A DNA stretch of 64,000 nucleotides, from assembly GCA_002723255.1 (NCBI GenBank), contig PBNW01000038.1, forward strand, positions 19,102 to 83,101, written 5' to 3'. Each line of letters starts with the position of its first letter. Within the stretch, counting starts at the first letter, position 1. Origin of the DNA: Pelagibacterium sp. (GTDB taxonomy: Bacteria; Pseudomonadota; Alphaproteobacteria; Rhizobiales; Devosiaceae). The notes beneath the pieces were generated by a model, which worked only from the letters and a program-made list of their open reading frames with translations, did no database searches and was not told where the DNA came from. Positions 18,615 through 31,800 of the stretch are shown piece by piece. Made by a program: the position numbers and the translations under genes.

Positions 18615-20288
18615 TCAGTCTTCGACCGGGCGCAGGGCGAGCAGGTGCAGCAGCCGCTCGGGAACGCCCGAATAATCGACCGGGCGCGCCACGGGGTTGT
18701 CAGCGTTGAAAAACCCGGTGAACCGCGTGGTGTTGTACTCGTACCAGAGCGGATTATCGAACACCCAGACCACCGGCATGTCCTCGGCGACCAGCATCTG
18801 GATTTCGTTCATGAACTCCTGCTGTTCGTCGGGATCGATGGTTGTGTTGAACGCATCGAGGGCTTCGTCGAGCTCGGGGTTGGAGTAGCGGGCCGACTGG
18901 AAGCGGCTCTGCCCGATATGGCGCGAATGGAGCGCCTGGTCGAGGAAGTAGTGCGGGGTAACGCCCGTGGTGACCGAGTTGATCGCCGCTTCGTAATCGC
19001 CGGCGATGAGCTGATCGGTCCAGGCCGGGCTTTCCGGGGTCTGCATGGTGGCGTTGATGCCGAGCGCGTTCAGGCCCTCGACAGCGAGTTGGACCGTATT
19101 GACCCAGTCGGTCCAGCCATTGGGAACGATGATGTCGAATGCGATCGGCTCGCCGCTCGGGCTGTCGATGAACCCGTCGCCATCGGCATCGGCATAACCG
19201 GCTTCCTCGAGGATCGCCTGTGCGCCCTCGATATCGAACTCGGTGTACTGGCCGTATTCGACTTCGACCTCGGGGTTGTTCCAGGTGTGATAGGCGCGTC
19301 CAAGGCCCGAGGGATAGTCGTTGACGGTGGGATAGCCGTAGCCGGCGATATCGACCATCGCTTCGCGGTCCATGGCCATGGAAAAGGCGCGGCGGAACGC
19401 AACATCGTTGAACGCTTCATTGAGGCCGGGGTCTTCGGTGGTCATGTTGAGCGAGAAATAGACCGGCGAACCCGAGGGGAACCAGTAGCCGTGATGGTCG
19501 GGGTCGAGCCCGACATAGGTGCGCTCGATATCGGGCAGGAACGAGCCGAACCAGTCAAGCTCGCCATTGGCGGCCGCGGCCAGAACCTGATCGTTGTTGG
19601 CAAGCTGAGGCAGACGCAGGCAATCGACGTGCAGGCTTTCGGCATCCCAGTATTCGGGGTTGCGGCACTGGATGTATTCCTGCGGGGTGAACCGCTCGAT
19701 CTCGGACATGGCGCCCGAGGCGACATGGTCGGGATTGGTGTAAGTCACCGGGTCTTCGACCTCGGCCCACACATGTTCGGGGACCGCATAGACCTGGACG
19801 AGCTGGTAGATCAGCCCGGCATCGACTTCGGTGAGCTTGAACTCGATGGTGCGATCGTCGGTGGCCGTGACGCTTTCGAGCTTGGGCCAGACCGCGCGGG
19901 TATCGAGCGCGGGAAAGTCCTTGATGAGGTTGAAGGTGAACGCCACGTCGTTTGCCGTGAGCGGCTCGCCATCCGACCAGCTCAGGCCCTCGCGCAGGGT
20001 GAAGGTGAGGGTCAAGAGATCGTCGGAATACTCATACGATTCCGCCAGCCGGTATTCCGGCGTGCCGCCCTGCAGGGCGTTGAAGATCACCAGCGGCTCG
20101 TACATGAAATCGATGACCGTCGGCAGCACGGTCGTTGTGTTGAACGGGTTGTAATTTTCGACCCAGGCCGTCAATTGCTGGGGCACCATGGTGAGGATGG
20201 CGCGGTCGTCGTCCTGGGCCTGGGCCAGGCCGGCCGGCAGGATCAGAACGCTGGCAAGCAGCGCCCCTTTCAAGAAAGTGGTCGTCAT
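18615..20288 (-). CDS. cbp: Chitin-oligosaccharide-binding protein, Vibrio CBP-like (family 5 solute-binding protein)
   Basis: A 557-residue periplasmic binding protein with a clear signal peptide (TFLKGALLASVLILPAGLAQ, cleavage after AQA near residue 25). Although built like a dipeptide-binding protein, long stretches match my memory of Vibrio chitin-oligosaccharide-binding protein: IDFMYEPLVIFN, YIQCRNPEYWDAESLHVDCL, LANNDQVL, VPNGWTDWVNTVQLAVEGL, YNTTRFTGFF and the end GVPERLLHLLALRPV. The length is also nearly identical. I start it at the ATG at 20288, the first codon of the signal peptide, with GGAGGG upstream. It is first in an operon with two permeases and two ATPases and is divergent from a ChiS-like kinase. 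In V. cholerae unliganded CBP holds ChiS inactive, so this protein may have both transport and signalling roles. Confidence 0.85.
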   Translation of the reverse strand: MTTTFLKGALLASVLILPAGLAQAQDDDRAILTMVPQQLTAWVENYNPFNTTTVLPTVIDFMYEPLVIFNALQGGTPEYRLAESYEYSDDLLTLTFTLREGLSWSDGEPLTANDVAFTFNLIKDFPALDTRAVWPKLESVTATDDRTIEFKLTEVDAGLIYQLVQVYAVPEHVWAEVEDPVTYTNPDHVASGAMSEIERFTPQEYIQCRNPEYWDAESLHVDCLRLPQLANNDQVLAAAANGELDWFGSFLPDIERTYVGLDPDHHGYWFPSGSPVYFSLNMTTEDPGLNEAFNDVAFRRAFSMAMDREAMVDIAGYGYPTVNDYPSGLGRAYHTWNNPEVEVEYGQYTEFDIEGAQAILEEAGYADADGDGFIDSPSGEPIAFDIIVPNGWTDWVNTVQLAVEGLNALGINATMQTPESPAWTDQLIAGDYEAAINSVTTGVTPHYFLDQALHSRHIGQSRFQSARYSNPELDEALDAFNTTIDPDEQQEFMNEIQMLVAEDMPVVWVFDNPLWYEYNTTRFTGFFNADNPVARPVDYSGVPERLLHLLALRPVED

Positions 20289-20588
20289 TGAGTGTTGAGC
20301 TCCCTCCAGTTGCACCACGGCCCCTTCGCCGCGGCTGACAGATATTCCCTCCCCGACAGCAAATGCGCCGGGATACGCCGAAAAGCGTGGGGACCATTGG
20401 GGCTGGTAAGGGAGGGTTCTGTCACGGGTGCTTTTCCGTCAATTGCGCACCCAAAACCGGCAAAACCGTCAAAATCGACGTTAAGGGGTGTGACCGGCTT
20501 TATGTATTGTACCATCCCCATATGAATAGACGATGTCACAGGTTCGGGCGAGGGGCTCTGCCTGGGCCGGGGAAAGGGAGAAACGACG
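20289..20588. promoter_or_regulatory. Divergent regulatory region between CBP-like and ChiS-like genes
   Basis: This 300-base non-coding gap must carry both promoters. It holds three tandem 9-base direct repeats at 20452-20478 (CAAAACCGG, CAAAACCGT, CAAAATCGA) and, just beside them, an inverted repeat GGGTGC (20426-20431) / GCACCC (20447-20452). A possible plus-strand promoter is near 20490-20515 (TGTGACC then TATGTATTGTACC). The direct repeats are candidates for binding by the DNA-binding tail of the ChiS-like protein. All of this is by eye; no start site is known. Confidence 0.5.
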
Positions 20589-23500
20589 ATGGGCGCGTTT
20601 GGGCTGGCACCGAAGGGTTTCCGCGGCCGCCTGTTTGCGATTCTGATCGCCATCACCACCATTCCACTGGTTTTGACCGCAACCGTCTTCTTTTCCATCC
20701 TCAACGCCAATGTCGAAGAGGAAACCTTTGCCCGCCTCGCCTTCGTGCGCGACGCCAAACGCTCCGAACTCGACCAATACCTGACCTTTGCCTTCCGGCA
20801 GGCCGATTCGCTGACCAAATCGAACGCCGTGCGCTATTCCATCGGCGATTTTTATGGCTTTTCCTATGCCTTCCGCCAGATCGACCCCGATCCCGAGCAA
20901 GCCCGCAACGTGCTCCAGGCCATTTTCGGCATCAATGGCCAGGCCCCGGCCAGCGACGGGGTGTTTTCACCCGACACCGACGCGATGGTCTCCAACGCGC
21001 TCGAATACGCCAACGCCCACCAGCGCTTCCACGAGGAATATTCGAGCTTTATCCGCTCGGCCGAATTCGACAATCTCTATCTGGTCAACACCGACGGACG
21101 GGTCGTCTATTCGGTCGAAAAGGACGCCTATCTCGGTGGCGATCTCGATGGGGGGATGGCCGAAACAGCGCTCGGGCAACTGGCCGCAGCGACCCTTGAG
21201 GGCTCTGAAACCATCCGGGTAACCGATTTTGCGCTCGATCCGCAGACCGGGACATTTGGCGCCTATGTCGCCGTTCGGGTGGAATTTTACCAGCGCCCGC
21301 GCGGCGTGGCGATCTTCCGCCTGCCAGCCAGCGGCGTCGGTGCCATCGTCCAGTCCCAGCAAGAAGAGACCGGCAATTTTTTCATGATCGCCGGCAACGG
21401 ATTGCTGGTTTCCGCGCCGGAGGACTATGCCCTTCCCATCGGTGCGACCGTTCCGACGCCACACCAGGGCCAGCCCGCCACATCCACCGCCCTTATCGGC
21501 GACGGCCTGTCGGGCGGCGCAGCACTGTCGGCCTGGGGGCCCGTCCAATTCGGAGACACCCAATGGGCGCTGCTTGCCGAAGTGCCCACCCGCAGCGCCT
21601 TTGCCAATTCCGAGGCGCTGACACGGTTTGTCCTGATGATCGCCGCCATCGCGCTGCCCATCCTGTTCTGGGTGGCATATCTGCTCTCGCGCACCATGAC
21701 CGCGCCGCTGCAAAAGCTGACCGAAGTGGCCGAATCGATTGCCGCTGGCGATCTGGAACGAACCATGCCCAGCGTGGAAAGACCGACCGAATTGGGCCGG
21801 CTGGCCGAGAGCTTCAAGCGCATGCGCGACGCCATCCGCGCCCAGCTATCCCTGATCGGGCAGAAGAATGTCGAGCTGGAGCGCCACGTCAGACTGATCG
21901 AGGAAAAGAACGCTGCGCTCGAAGAGGCCGACCGGCTCAAAGACACGTTCGTCGCCAACACCAGCCACGAATTGCGCACCCCATTGAACGGCATCATCGG
22001 CATTTCCGAAACACTCTCGGCCGGTGCCGTTGGCGAATTGACCCCGCCCCAGCGCAGCCAGCTCGACCTCATCAGCTTTTCGGCCCGCCGCCTGTCGCGG
22101 CTGGTCGATGACCTGATCGATATCTACCGCATCCGTCAGGGCCGCATGCGCCTCGATATCCACCCGGTCCACGTGGCGACCTCGATCCGCAACGTCATGC
22201 AACTGGCCGAACCGCTGCTGCGCGGCGAGCCGGTGACGCTCGACGTCGATATCCCCGAAACCATTCCCTATGTGATGGCCGACCCGGTGCGCTTCGAGCA
22301 GGTGCTCTACAACCTCCTGGGCAATGCCATCAAATACACCGACCAGGGCGCGATCTCGATCACCGCATGGCGGGCCGGCGACACCGTCGCCGTGGCCGTC
22401 ACCGATACCGGCGTCGGCATTGCGCCCGACAGTCTCGAGCGCATCTTCCAGCCGCTCGAACGCGGCGAAAGCCCCGAAATGATCGCCAAGCCCGGCGGTG
22501 CCGGACTGGGCCTGACCATCGCGCGGCAACTGGCCAGCGCCATGCACGGCAGGCTCGCCGCGCAATCGGATTTGGGCAAGGGATCGCGCTTCGTGCTCGA
22601 AGTCCCGGTCGCCGAAACCGAGGCGACCGAAGCGGAAATCCTGACCTATGGCGAGCGCAGCGAGGGCCTGCGCGAAACCATGGGCATGCTTTTGGCCGAC
22701 AGCGCCGAAATGAACTCCGCCAATGCAAACGAGGCGCCGATGATCCTCGTTGTCGATGACGAGCCGATCAACATTCAGGTCTTGCGCAACGTGCTCGCGC
22801 CCCAGGGCTATATCGTGCGCGCCGCCGAAAATGGCATGGACGCGCTGACCGCGATTGAAAATCACAAGCCCGACCTCGTGGTGCTCGACGTGATGATGCC
22901 GCAAATGGGCGGGCTTGAAGTCGCCAAGCGCCTGCGCGACCGCTACGGGCTGCTCGACCTGCCCATCATCATGGTCACCGCCCGTTCGCGCACCCGCGAC
23001 GTGATCGCCGGGTTCGAGCACGGCGCCAACGACTATGTGGTCAAGCCCTTCGTCAAGGACGAGCTTCTGGCCCGTATCGCGACGCTCCTCGAAGCCGGAC
23101 GCGCCCGTGGCACGGCACGCGAAAATATCGAACTCAAATCGGAAATCGAGCGCCGCGTGCAGGTCGAAGACGCCCTGCGGCTTTCCCAGCAACGCATGGC
23201 ACGGCTGCTCGATACGCTCGAAGCGGGCCTGCTCGGGGTCAGTGAGACCGGTCGCATCACCTACGCCAACCAGGCCGCAGCCGTGCTTGCCGGCCGTGTC
23301 ATCGACCCGGGCAAGACGCTGCTGAGCGATCTTTTGACCCCCACAATGGTCGACGCCATGACCCGCACGATTGCCGATGAAGGCCGCGTGGCGCTCGACG
23401 ATGTGCCCATGGGCAGCTCGGGCAATCCCGTCCTGCTCAACGCCTTCGAGATCGAGGCCGACGCGGGCGGCGGCTTTGCGCTGGTCATCACCCCCGACAC

Positions 23501-24023
23501 CGCGCAGACGCGCCGGCAGACCGACCATCTGGTGCGTTCGGTGCAGGGCGTTCTCGATACCGTCGGGCCGGTGCTGATCGAACAGCAGGCCATGCCCGCC
23601 AACTCCACCGCACTCGATGCAACGCCGCTCCCCGGCAAGGAAGTCTATCGCGAAACCATTGTGGCGGTGATGACCCAATCGATTGCCCTGTGGCGCCGCG
23701 CCAAGGGCGGCTCCAAGATCGACTTCGCCGAAAAAAGCGGCATCTGGCGGGTCAATCTCGACCGCTCCTCGCTGCAGGCGAGAACGCTCGACAAATATCT
23801 GCTGATCGAAACCCTGCCCGCCAACCCCCGCTGGCGCGACGTGATCCAGACCGCCGAGTTCGTGCTGGCCGACATCGAAGCCCAGATCGACCAGAACGCT
23901 GAATTCGCCGCCCAATACGAAAATCTGCGCACCCTGGCCCAGACTCTGCGCGACCTGGTGCGCGAACACATTCTCCCCAAGCCCCGGGGAGAAACCGAAC
24001 CGGCAGGCGCCCAGGACGCCTGA
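20589..24023 (+). CDS. chiS: ChiS-like membrane hybrid sensor kinase with C-terminal DNA-binding domain
   Basis: A 1144-residue inner-membrane hybrid kinase. Order: transmembrane helix (about 16-38), periplasmic sensor (about 39-345), second helix (about 347-367), HAMP, HisKA with the phospho-accepting His460 in SHELRTPLNG, ATPase domain with NLLGNAIKY near 575 and GGAGLGLTIA, receiver domain with Asp767 in VVLDVMMP, a PAS-like domain near 855-930, and a C-terminal domain (about 1015-1130) reading SGIWRVNLDRSS and RTLDKYLLIETLP. That last domain matches my memory of the DNA-binding domain of V. cholerae ChiS, and His460/Asp767 sit close to the ChiS phosphorylation sites (His469/Asp772, from memory). 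So this kinase probably binds DNA itself from the membrane and senses chitin oligosaccharides through the divergently encoded CBP. It is cotranscribed with the GH20 gene 44 bases downstream. Confidence 0.82.
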   Translation: MGAFGLAPKGFRGRLFAILIAITTIPLVLTATVFFSILNANVEEETFARLAFVRDAKRSELDQYLTFAFRQADSLTKSNAVRYSIGDFYGFSYAFRQIDPDPEQARNVLQAIFGINGQAPASDGVFSPDTDAMVSNALEYANAHQRFHEEYSSFIRSAEFDNLYLVNTDGRVVYSVEKDAYLGGDLDGGMAETALGQLAAATLEGSETIRVTDFALDPQTGTFGAYVAVRVEFYQRPRGVAIFRLPASGVGAIVQSQQEETGNFFMIAGNGLLVSAPEDYALPIGATVPTPHQGQPATSTALIGDGLSGGAALSAWGPVQFGDTQWALLAEVPTRSAFANSEALTRFVLMIAAIALPILFWVAYLLSRTMTAPLQKLTEVAESIAAGDLERTMPSVERPTELGRLAESFKRMRDAIRAQLSLIGQKNVELERHVRLIEEKNAALEEADRLKDTFVANTSHELRTPLNGIIGISETLSAGAVGELTPPQRSQLDLISFSARRLSRLVDDLIDIYRIRQGRMRLDIHPVHVATSIRNVMQLAEPLLRGEPVTLDVDIPETIPYVMADPVRFEQVLYNLLGNAIKYTDQGAISITAWRAGDTVAVAVTDTGVGIAPDSLERIFQPLERGESPEMIAKPGGAGLGLTIARQLASAMHGRLAAQSDLGKGSRFVLEVPVAETEATEAEILTYGERSEGLRETMGMLLADSAEMNSANANEAPMILVVDDEPINIQVLRNVLAPQGYIVRAAENGMDALTAIENHKPDLVVLDVMMPQMGGLEVAKRLRDRYGLLDLPIIMVTARSRTRDVIAGFEHGANDYVVKPFVKDELLARIATLLEAGRARGTARENIELKSEIERRVQVEDALRLSQQRMARLLDTLEAGLLGVSETGRITYANQAAAVLAGRVIDPGKTLLSDLLTPTMVDAMTRTIADEGRVALDDVPMGSSGNPVLLNAFEIEADAGGGFALVITPDTAQTRRQTDHLVRSVQGVLDTVGPVLIEQQAMPANSTALDATPLPGKEVYRETIVAVMTQSIALWRRAKGGSKIDFAEKSGIWRVNLDRSSLQARTLDKYLLIETLPANPRWRDVIQTAEFVLADIEAQIDQNAEFAAQYENLRTLAQTLRDLVREHILPKPRGETEPAGAQDA

Positions 24024-24067
24024 CCGAACCGCCCCAAAACCTCCGAATTTTTGTAAAGGCTGTCACC

Positions 24068-25975
24068 ATGCCCACGCCCTCGTTCCGCCTCGAAGCGGAC
24101 TGGAACCCCGAAATCGCGACGCCAGGCCAGCTCAAGATGACGCTGATCAACACCGGGCAGGAGCCGGTGGAAGGCTTCGCCCTTGGCGTCACCTCGCTGT
24201 TCCGCATCAAGCCCGACAGCCCTATCGACGGCGCAAGGCTGCTCGAGCAATTGTCCAATTACCATCTGCTCGCTCCCGCAGAGGGCTTCGTTCTCGAACC
24301 TGGCGGACGCTGGGAGATTGCGGCAAAACAGATTTCCCACACCCTGCGGCATTACACCTATGGGCCGAAATCGGCTGCCGTGACCCTGGCCGACGGCACT
24401 ATGGTGTTGCCCGAAATAGCGCCAATGACGCTGAAGGGCGAGGCGGGCACCCCCACCATAGCTCACCCGGCCCGCCAGCCCTTGCCTGAAGGCGAAACGA
24501 CGATCAGCGTCATCCCCTTCCCCGCCGCCGTGGAGGTCACCGGGAATTTGGTGCCGGCCATGATCGGCTTTGGTGAAGGGCCCGAACTCGCCTATAATTC
24601 ATACGAGGTCACAGCCGATCTGGCCCGCCGCCTGTTTCCCGGCGAAACCCTGTTCGGCGACGGATTGCCCATCCAATGCCTGACCGAAGCGCGGCTCACA
24701 GACGGCGCCTACGAGATCGTGTTTGGAGAAACCGTGACCCTGAGAGCCGGCGATGCCGACGGTTTCCAATACGGCTTTATCACCCTCGCGCAGATGCTGC
24801 GCGGCGCGCAAAAACATCCAGAAGATTTCATCTTCCCGACGTCGGGCACGATATCGGACGCCCCGCGATTTGGATGGCGCGGCAGCCATCTCGACGTGGC
24901 GCGTCAGGTGTACACAACCGACGAGATCATCGCTTTTCTCGACACCATGGCCTGGAACAAGCTCAACCGTTTCCACATCCACCTCAACGATGACGAGGGC
25001 TGGCGGCTCGATGTGCCCGACTATCCCGAACTTGCCGACAAGGCCGCATGGCGCGGCCCCGGCGAAATCCTCCCGCCCCTGCTCGGTTCACCCTTTGAAC
25101 GGCACGGGCTGGTCTATCGCGCCGCCGACGTGACGGCGATGGTCGAACACGGGCTGAGCCTGGGGATCCAGACCATCCCCGAAATCGACATTCCCGGCCA
25201 TTGCTATTGCGTGCTCAAGGCCCTGCCCCACCTCGCCGATCCCGAAGAAACCGGCATCTACCGCTCGGTGCAGTATTTCCCCAACAACGCGCTCAATCCC
25301 GCGTTGGACGAAACCTATAAATTTCTTGAAGCGGTCATCAGGACGCTGGTCGAATTGTTTCCGGCCAAATGGATCCACATCGGTGGCGACGAGGTGGCCG
25401 ACGAGGCATGGGCCGGTTCGCCCCAGGCGAAATCCCTGCAGGGACCGAACGGCTGGCAGGGCACGTTCGCGCTTCAGAGCCATTTTTTGAAACAGATCCA
25501 GTCGCTGCTGAAAAAATACGGCAAGGACACCGGCGCCTGGGAAGAGGCGGCGCTGGGCGGCGGGGTCGACCAGGACCGCTCCTACCTCGTTGCCTGGAAG
25601 AAATCGGAAAGCGGACGCGATCTGGCGCTGGCCGGCTATGACGTGGTGCTGGCCCCGGCCGAACACGCCTATTTCGACATGGCCCAATCGACCGAGTGGT
25701 GGGAGCCGGGCGCCAGTTGGGCGGGCACGGTGTCGGTCGAGACCTGTTACGCCTTCGATCCGGCTCACGATTGGCCTGCCGAGGTGCAGGACAAGCTGAT
25801 CGGCGTCCAGTCATGCCTGTGGAGCGAAAACCTCGCCAATCGGGCCCTGTTCGATCATCTGACATACCCGCGCCTGTCGGCCATCGCCGAAACCGCCTGG
25901 AGCCCGCGCGAGACCAAGGATTTCACCCGCTTCATGGCCATCCAGACCCTGATGCCCAGAGCACGGCTTGGCTGA
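24068..25975 (+). CDS. Beta-N-acetylhexosaminidase, glycoside hydrolase family 20
   Basis: A 635-residue exo-hydrolase. The catalytic Asp-Glu pair of family 20 is at Asp441-Glu442 in HIGGDEVADEAW; the (beta/alpha)8 barrel starts near residue 275 with FGWRGSHLDVARQ and continues with MAWNKLNRFHIHLNDDEGW. The first 130 residues form a beta-rich domain like the carbohydrate-binding N-terminus of many bacterial hexosaminidases. There is no signal peptide, so it should act in the cytoplasm, removing GlcNAc from chitobiose or longer oligomers brought in by the adjacent importer. It follows the ChiS-like gene by 44 bases and probably shares its promoter. Confidence 0.88.
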   Translation: MPTPSFRLEADWNPEIATPGQLKMTLINTGQEPVEGFALGVTSLFRIKPDSPIDGARLLEQLSNYHLLAPAEGFVLEPGGRWEIAAKQISHTLRHYTYGPKSAAVTLADGTMVLPEIAPMTLKGEAGTPTIAHPARQPLPEGETTISVIPFPAAVEVTGNLVPAMIGFGEGPELAYNSYEVTADLARRLFPGETLFGDGLPIQCLTEARLTDGAYEIVFGETVTLRAGDADGFQYGFITLAQMLRGAQKHPEDFIFPTSGTISDAPRFGWRGSHLDVARQVYTTDEIIAFLDTMAWNKLNRFHIHLNDDEGWRLDVPDYPELADKAAWRGPGEILPPLLGSPFERHGLVYRAADVTAMVEHGLSLGIQTIPEIDIPGHCYCVLKALPHLADPEETGIYRSVQYFPNNALNPALDETYKFLEAVIRTLVELFPAKWIHIGGDEVADEAWAGSPQAKSLQGPNGWQGTFALQSHFLKQIQSLLKKYGKDTGAWEEAALGGGVDQDRSYLVAWKKSESGRDLALAGYDVVLAPAEHAYFDMAQSTEWWEPGASWAGTVSVETCYAFDPAHDWPAEVQDKLIGVQSCLWSENLANRALFDHLTYPRLSAIAETAWSPRETKDFTRFMAIQTLMPRARLG

Positions 25976-25979
25976 CGAC

Positions 25980-26016
25980 ATCCCGGCTGCGGCCCTGCTT
26001 GTGCCGCAGCCGGGAT
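25980..26016 (+). terminator. Strong hairpin after the GH20 gene
   Basis: A perfect 14-base stem (ATCCCGGCTGCGGC and its complement) with a 9-base loop starts 5 bases after the hexosaminidase stop. Only a short T-poor tail (CATTTG) follows, so it may be an mRNA-stabilising hairpin as well as a terminator. It lies between convergent genes and could act on either transcript. Confidence 0.65.
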
Positions 26017-26076
26017 CATTTGCGCGATAAGGGTGATATTGCGCGGTCTAATGGATCGAGATCAGCCGAGAAAAGT

Positions 26077-26961
26077 TCAGGCGACGCTGTGCTGGGCGGC
26101 CTTGAGCGTATTGGCCATCAGCATGGCAATCGTCATCGGCCCCACCCCGCCCGGCACCGGGGTGATCGCCCCGGCGCGTTCTGACGCGGCAGCGAAATCG
26201 ACATCGCCGACCAGCCGGGTCTTGCCCTCGCCCTTTTCGGGCGCGGCGATGCGGTTGATGCCCACATCGATCACCGTGGCGCCGGGCTTGATCCAGTCAC
26301 CCTTGATGAACTCCGGGCGCCCGATGGCGGCAACCACGATATCGGCGCTGGCGCAAAGGGCGGGCAGGTCGCGCGTGCGCGAATGGGCGATGGTGACCGT
26401 GGCGTTGGCGTGCTGAAGCAGCGCGGCGACCGGACGCCCGACAAGGTTGGATCGACCGACAACGACGGCCGTCAGCCCCGAAATCCCTTCCGTATGGACG
26501 GTTTCGAGCAGTTCCATGCAGCCCTTGGGCGTGCAGGGCACCAAAGTCTTGTCGACCTGGCCCGAGGCCAGCCGGCCGATGGAGATATCATGCAGTCCAT
26601 CCACATCCTTGGCCGGATCGAGCGCGCCGATGGTGGTGCGTTCGTCAAGATGACCCGGCAGCGGCAATTGCACGAGAATGCCGTGGATGGCCGGATCGGC
26701 ATTGAGCGTGCCGATCACGGCCAAAAGCTCGTCCTGGGTGGTGTCGGCGGCAAGGGTGTGCTGGACCGAATGGAACCCGCATTCCCTGGCCATCCGGCCT
26801 TTTGAGGCGACATAGACCTGGCTCGCTGCATCCTCGCCGACCAGAACGACCGCCAGACCGGGCGGCACCCCGTTGGCGGCGCTAAACGCTTCAGCGCCCG
26901 CCTTGACCTTTTCGATTGCCGAAGCGGCAACGGCCTTGCCATCGATGATCGTTGCGGTCAT
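26077..26961 (-). CDS. folD: Bifunctional methylenetetrahydrofolate dehydrogenase / methenyltetrahydrofolate cyclohydrolase
   Basis: A 294-residue cytoplasmic FolD that interconverts 5,10-methylene-, 5,10-methenyl- and 10-formyl-tetrahydrofolate. The catalytic lysine is Lys54 in [14 protein letters not shown], the NADP site [14 protein letters not shown] and the C-terminal signature [14 protein letters not shown] are all present. Length is normal for the family. It lies 11 bases downstream of purU on the same strand, and metH is just beyond, so the three form a one-carbon cluster. The N-terminus fits the family start ([10 protein letters not shown]). Confidence 0.95.
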   Translation of the reverse strand: MTATIIDGKAVAASAIEKVKAGAEAFSAANGVPPGLAVVLVGEDAASQVYVASKGRMARECGFHSVQHTLAADTTQDELLAVIGTLNADPAIHGILVQLPLPGHLDERTTIGALDPAKDVDGLHDISIGRLASGQVDKTLVPCTPKGCMELLETVHTEGISGLTAVVVGRSNLVGRPVAALLQHANATVTIAHSRTRDLPALCASADIVVAAIGRPEFIKGDWIKPGATVIDVGINRIAAPEKGEGKTRLVGDVDFAAASERAGAITPVPGGVGPMTIAMLMANTLKAAQHSVA

Positions 26962-26972
26962 GGCGACCTCCT

Positions 26973-27821
26973 TTAAGCGAAAACGACTGTCTTGTGCCCG
27001 TTGAGCATGACGCGGTTTTCCAGATGGCTCTTGACCGCCCGACCCAGAACCCGGCTCTCGATATCGCGGCCCACCGCGATCAGATCGTCGGGGCTCATGG
27101 CATGGGTCACCCGCGCGGTTTCCTGCTCGATGATGGGGCCTTCATCGAGATCTGGGGTGACGTAATGGGCCGTCGCGCCGATGATTTTGACGCCGCGCTC
27201 ATGGGCCTGATGATAGGGCTTTGCGCCCTTGAACGAGGGCAGAAACGAATGATGGATATTGATGATCTTGCCGAACAGGCGCGTTGAAAGCTGGTCGGAG
27301 AGGATCTGCATGTAGCGCGCCAGAACAACGAGATCGGCATCGGCCGCCTTGATGATCTTGAGCACCTCGGCTTCCTGTTCGGCCTTTTCTCCCTTGACCA
27401 CAGGCAGATGATAGAACGGAACACCTTCCGCCTCGGCGATCGGGCGCGCCGCCTCATGATTGGACACGATCGCGGCAACCTCGGCCCGCAGCGCACCGAC
27501 CTTGATCTGGTAGAGCAGATGGAGCAGCGCGTGGTCGAATTTGGAGACCAGAATGACGATGCGCGGCACCCGCGCCGCATCGACGACAGCGGCCTTCATC
27601 TCGAACCGCTCGATCACCGGCTTGAGCGCGCGCTCGACTGCGTCCTTGTCCACGCCATCGGGCGCCGTGAACCCGATGCGCATGAAGAACTTGTCGGTGT
27701 CCTTGTCCCAGAACTGATTGGATTCGGCGATATTGGCACCCAATCCGAACAATTCGCTCGTCACACCGGCAACGATCCCGGGCTTGTCGGCACAGGACAA
27801 AGTGAGGATGAAATCGTGCAT
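26973..27821 (-). CDS. purU: Formyltetrahydrofolate deformylase
   Basis: A 282-residue enzyme that hydrolyses 10-formyltetrahydrofolate to formate and tetrahydrofolate. It has an N-terminal ACT domain (residues 1-80, [16 protein letters not shown]), which in PurU senses methionine and glycine, followed by a formyltransferase fold with [20 protein letters not shown] and the catalytic histidine/aspartate region [15 protein letters not shown]. It is 11 bases upstream of folD and 75 bases downstream of metH on the same strand. Adjacency to metH fits the known role of PurU in balancing the one-carbon pool. Confidence 0.94.
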   Translation of the reverse strand: MHDFILTLSCADKPGIVAGVTSELFGLGANIAESNQFWDKDTDKFFMRIGFTAPDGVDKDAVERALKPVIERFEMKAAVVDAARVPRIVILVSKFDHALLHLLYQIKVGALRAEVAAIVSNHEAARPIAEAEGVPFYHLPVVKGEKAEQEAEVLKIIKAADADLVVLARYMQILSDQLSTRLFGKIINIHHSFLPSFKGAKPYHQAHERGVKIIGATAHYVTPDLDEGPIIEQETARVTHAMSPDDLIAVGRDIESRVLGRAVKSHLENRVMLNGHKTVVFA

Positions 27822-27896
27822 GCGCGGATCGGCCCCCGAAGGCTAGGATTTAGCGGGGTTCATAAGGGGTTGGAGGCCTGATGTCGAGACGGCAGG

Positions 27897-31733
<3,837 letters not shown>

Positions 31734-31778
31734 AATGAAATTCCGTTCCTGCGGGCTGATCCCGCGAAGTGATACAAA

Positions 31779-31800
31779 GACATAAAGATATCTTTATGTC
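31779..31800. promoter_or_regulatory. Perfect 22-bp palindromic operator upstream of metH (SahR-like)
   Basis: The half-site GACATAAAGAT is followed directly by its exact reverse complement ATCTTTATGTC. It is AT-rich in a GC-rich genome and lies 46-67 bases before the metH start, overlapping the last codon of the upstream MocR gene. The core ATAAAGATATCTTTAT resembles my memory of the motif for SahR, the ArsR-family S-adenosylhomocysteine sensor that controls methionine genes in Proteobacteria. No sahR gene is in the window. Confidence 0.75.

Noticed and set aside
18570..20291. A 573-codon open frame on the plus strand
   Set aside because: It mirrors the CBP-like gene exactly; the minus-strand product has a signal peptide and strong family motifs, so the plus frame is a shadow.
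21846..23969. A 707-codon open frame on the minus strand
   Set aside because: It lies wholly antisense to the ChiS-like kinase, whose domains are all intact; composition is typical of a shadow frame.
31734..31798. Possible cobalamin or SAM riboswitch upstream of metH
   Set aside because: The leader is only about 65 bases and contains a perfect DNA palindrome; none of the conserved riboswitch elements I know were seen.
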